Shown: positions 22,871 through 24,550 of the stretch, piece by piece | Numbering within the stretch: position 1 is the stretch's first letter | How the letters are laid out: the number at the start of each line of letters is the position of its first letter | DNA from: JBDSRX01 sp039929105 | GTDB taxonomy: Bacteria; Patescibacteriota; Dojkabacteria; J137 | Length of the DNA stretch: 24,550 bases | Direction: 5' to 3' | NCBI GenBank assembly: GCA_039929105.1 | Contig: JBDSRX010000015.1 | Location: 1 to 24,550 of the forward strand | Position numbers and translations under genes: made by a program | The notes under the pieces: model-generated | Database searches by the model: none | What the model saw: only the letters and a program-made list of their open reading frames with translations | What the model was told of the DNA's origin: nothing

Positions 22871-23671
22871 TTAGTGGCTAAACGCAATACTATCAAACAT
22901 TCTTTGAGTTACTGCATTTTGCTCATACACAAACATTAAGTTAACTGTTCCATGGAATAGTATGAAAGTTTTTCTTTCTCTATCAGGAAAATTCCATGTT
23001 TGGGTTGTAGCAAATGTATTTAGTACTGGACTCTTTAGTAAATAAGTATATGCAACAGTACCTTTATAGTTTGGTGCTTGAGCAAATTCAATACTACTAG
23101 CACTTTGCTTATCTAATTCGTGGAAAGCACTACCTACGTAATCTATACTTGTTGTATAACCACTATTATATCCTTCTGGAAATGTATGGAAATTTAAAGC
23201 TAGATTTCCATCTATTAATTCCACAATATATGGTGCTTCAGTAGTATCATTTGGATTTTTAATTGAAACATAAATACTTCCTTCTGGTCCATGGTCAACA
23301 ACATATGTATCGGGATAACAAAATGAATAATATCCACTTATATATACCTTTTCATTTATATTACAAGCAACAACACCTACAGGAACAGAAAGATATGGTC
23401 TTGTATAAGGTTGTGGAATTGGAATTATAGGATTCGGCACTGGAGCAGGTTTATTATCTGTAGTCGGTGGATAATCACCAGTAATATAAGAAACTATATA
23501 GGACGTAGGCTGTGGATTTATATTAGTAATATTAGTAAGAGATTTTTGATTATTTTGATTAGCAATAATCATTAACAGTGCAATCAAACACAAGATTACC
23601 AGAACTAATCCAATGCTAAAAAGTATTGTTCTTCTAGGATGTAATTTTATATAACTCTTTATCTTTTCCAT
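22871..23671 (-). CDS. Membrane-anchored extracytoplasmic protein (266 aa)
   Basis: A basic N-terminus, one membrane helix (about 15-38) and a Pro/Thr-rich linker (about 52-92) lead to a C-terminal beta-rich domain of roughly 165 residues. That domain opens with YSFCYPDTYVV and closes with TQRMFDSIAFSH. This pattern (a YxFxYP strand near the start and a short helix with S-I-x-F-S at the end) recalls PsbP-like domains seen in other CPR surface proteins. The call is weak. It contains two Cys residues that could pair. It is divergent from the ASCH-like gene, and a TATAAT ends 27 nt before its ATG. Confidence 0.65.
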   Translation of the reverse strand: MEKIKSYIKLHPRRTILFSIGLVLVILCLIALLMIIANQNNQKSLTNITNINPQPTSYIVSYITGDYPPTTDNKPAPVPNPIIPIPQPYTRPYLSVPVGVVACNINEKVYISGYYSFCYPDTYVVDHGPEGSIYVSIKNPNDTTEAPYIVELIDGNLALNFHTFPEGYNSGYTTSIDYVGSAFHELDKQSASSIEFAQAPNYKGTVAYTYLLKSPVLNTFATTQTWNFPDRERKTFILFHGTVNLMFVYEQNAVTQRMFDSIAFSH

Positions 23672-23698
23672 GTAAAAATGTTAAAAATATTCATGGAA

Positions 23699-23708
23699 AT
23701 TATATATT
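23699..23708. promoter_or_regulatory. Overlapping divergent -10 boxes
   Basis: TATAAT on the minus strand (23699-23704) lies 27 nt before the ATG at 23671. TATATT on the plus strand (23703-23708) lies 18 nt before the ATG at 23727. The two boxes overlap, so polymerase could not occupy both at once. Confidence 0.5.
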
Positions 23709-23726
23709 AATTTTAGAAATAAAAAT

Positions 23727-24164
23727 ATGCACCATGTTGCAATAATGAATCCAAAATTGAAATTTATTGAGAAAATTCTTTCTGAAGAAAAGACTATAGA
23801 AACACGTTGGTATAAACATAGAATCGCTCCATGGAATAAGATATTTCCTGGTGATGAAATATTCTTCAAAAATTCTGGGACTGATATAACAGCTAAAGCA
23901 AAAGTGTTGAAAGTTGAGCAGTACGATAATTTAAATGAACAAAAAGTTCGAGAATTAATAGATAAAAATTTCAAAGAATTCGGATTAAATAGTGATATCA
24001 AGGATCAGTTTGCTAGTAAACATATCGACAAAAGCTATGCAATTCTTATTTGGTTAAAAGACGCTAAAAGAACTAAACCAATGGCTATAAATAAGAGTGG
24101 TTTTGGTAATGCAGCTGCATGGCTAACTCTACCCAGAATAGAAAGTATACTCAGAATAGATTAA
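23727..24164 (+). CDS. ASCH/PUA-like domain protein (145 aa)
   Basis: This is a small soluble beta-rich protein. The N-terminal half (KTIETRWYKHRIAPWNKIFPGDEIFFKNSG, in two blocks joined at RIAPW) fits the ASCH fold of the PUA-like superfamily, whose members bind RNA or nucleotides. A basic ETRWYK patch precedes the GDEIFFKNSG turn. The C-terminal part (KPMAINKSGFGNAAAWLTL) has the Gly/Asn-rich look of a second strand-helix unit. The exact ligand cannot be told. A minus-strand reading frame of 106 codons over the same bases is a shadow. The gene is divergent from the anchored protein and upstream of dnaE. Confidence 0.7.
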   Translation: MHHVAIMNPKLKFIEKILSEEKTIETRWYKHRIAPWNKIFPGDEIFFKNSGTDITAKAKVLKVEQYDNLNEQKVRELIDKNFKEFGLNSDIKDQFASKHIDKSYAILIWLKDAKRTKPMAINKSGFGNAAAWLTLPRIESILRID

Positions 24165-24218
24165 TAAGCTTTCAAAATTGACGAACCAACTTGGTCCCTT
24201 CTGATAGAATAATTAGAA

Positions 24219-24251
24219 GCTAAGATTTTAATAAGAAATTTTAGCTATTTT
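24219..24251 (+). terminator. Possible terminator hairpin before dnaE
   Basis: A 10-bp stem with one G-U pair (GCTAAGATTT at 24219-24228 and AAATTTTAGC at 24236-24245) and a 7-nt loop is followed by TATTTTAATT. The T-run is interrupted, so this is a weak intrinsic terminator for the ASCH-like gene or a dnaE leader structure. Confidence 0.4.
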
Positions 24252-24271
24252 AATTAGATACTCCCCGAATT

Positions 24272-24550
24272 ATGGGCTTTACTCATTTACATGTTCACTC
24301 AGAATATTCACTTCTAGACGGAGTTAATAGATCTGCGGCTTTATTTACTCAGGTAAAAGAGTTGGGAATGAGTTCTGTAGCATTAACAGACCATGGTGTT
24401 ATGTACGGAGTTCCTGAATTTTGGAAATATTCTCACGATTTTGGAATTAAACAAATTATTGGTTGTGAAATTTATCTTTCACCAAGTGACATGACTCTTA
24501 GAGAAAAAGTAGATGGTGTTAAATATTATCACTTACTTTTACTAGCAAAA
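24272..24550 (+). CDS. dnaE: DNA polymerase III alpha subunit, N-terminus (cut by window end)
   Basis: This is the replicative polymerase subunit. Only the first 93 residues are in the window. They show the PHP domain: THLHVHSEYSLLDG at residues 4-17, with the metal-ligand type His5, His7 and His9, then ALTDHGVMYGVPEF and a GCEIYLS strand. The start is the ATG at 24272, immediately before the HLHVHS motif, as usual for DnaE. A TATTTT at 24246-24251 could be the -10 box but overlaps the preceding hairpin. The gene runs off the right edge and is not broken. Confidence 0.93.
   Translation, partial: MGFTHLHVHSEYSLLDGVNRSAALFTQVKELGMSSVALTDHGVMYGVPEFWKYSHDFGIKQIIGCEIYLSPSDMTLREKVDGVKYYHLLLLAK

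Noticed and set aside
23681..24001. Minus-strand 106-codon frame over the ASCH-like gene
   Set aside because: It overlaps both divergent promoters and the ASCH-like coding sequence, and it has no family features.
1..24550. UGA recoded as glycine, as in some CPR lineages
   Set aside because: TGA closes genes at sensible places (for example 11241-11243), and the housekeeping genes read through without in-frame TGA.

Overview
This is a compact, AT-rich bacterial chromosome segment that looks like a member of the Patescibacteria / Candidate Phyla Radiation. Pointers are the streamlined layout, the SecA that lacks the C-terminal zinc-binding tail, the many small lineage-specific proteins and the near absence of Shine-Dalgarno sequences. 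The phylum cannot be fixed by reading; Dojkabacteria (WS6)-like is only a guess. TGA is used as a stop (for example at the end of the gene at 10845-11243), so the UGA-to-Gly recoding of Gracilibacteria and Absconditabacteria does not apply.

Layout. (1) 1-1063: two minus-strand genes, a small unknown and a soluble inorganic pyrophosphatase with a His-rich tail, the latter closed by a clear intrinsic terminator. (2) 1086-4476: plus-strand genes for an unknown protein, an anchored FecR/Ig-like envelope protein, a four-helix membrane protein and the ATPase YchF. (3) 4473-9850: a minus-strand operon with a 1661-residue membrane-anchored extracellular protein, carrying a glycoside-hydrolase-like barrel, an intact LytM/M23 peptidase domain and a cut-short lysozyme-like C-terminus, followed by a small anchored partner that overlaps it by ATGA. 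(4) 9851-9989: a divergent control region with three 11-bp tandem repeats. (5) 9990-12582: four unknown proteins, mostly helical. (6) 12650-15130: clpC, meeting a convergent unknown gene. (7) 15877-20906: a membrane protein, secA, an unknown gene and a UbiA-type prenyltransferase. (8) 20954-22452: an anchored alpha/beta hydrolase and a Bcp-type peroxiredoxin. (9) 22457-22849: a GIY-YIG nuclease gene bracketed by two inverted palindromic elements. (10) 22871-24550: an anchored unknown, an ASCH-like protein, and the start of dnaE at the window edge.

The housekeeping genes (ppa, ychF, clpC, secA, bcp, dnaE) are interspersed with cell-surface genes. The most unusual items are the GIY-YIG unit with inverted palindromic ends, the giant envelope hydrolase with its truncated lysozyme-like end and helically phased repeats upstream, and a promoter pattern in which -10 boxes sit at two preferred distances from the ATG. 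One distance implies leaderless mRNAs and the other a leader of about 20 nt. There are no rRNA genes, no CRISPR array and no tRNA that I can recognise.
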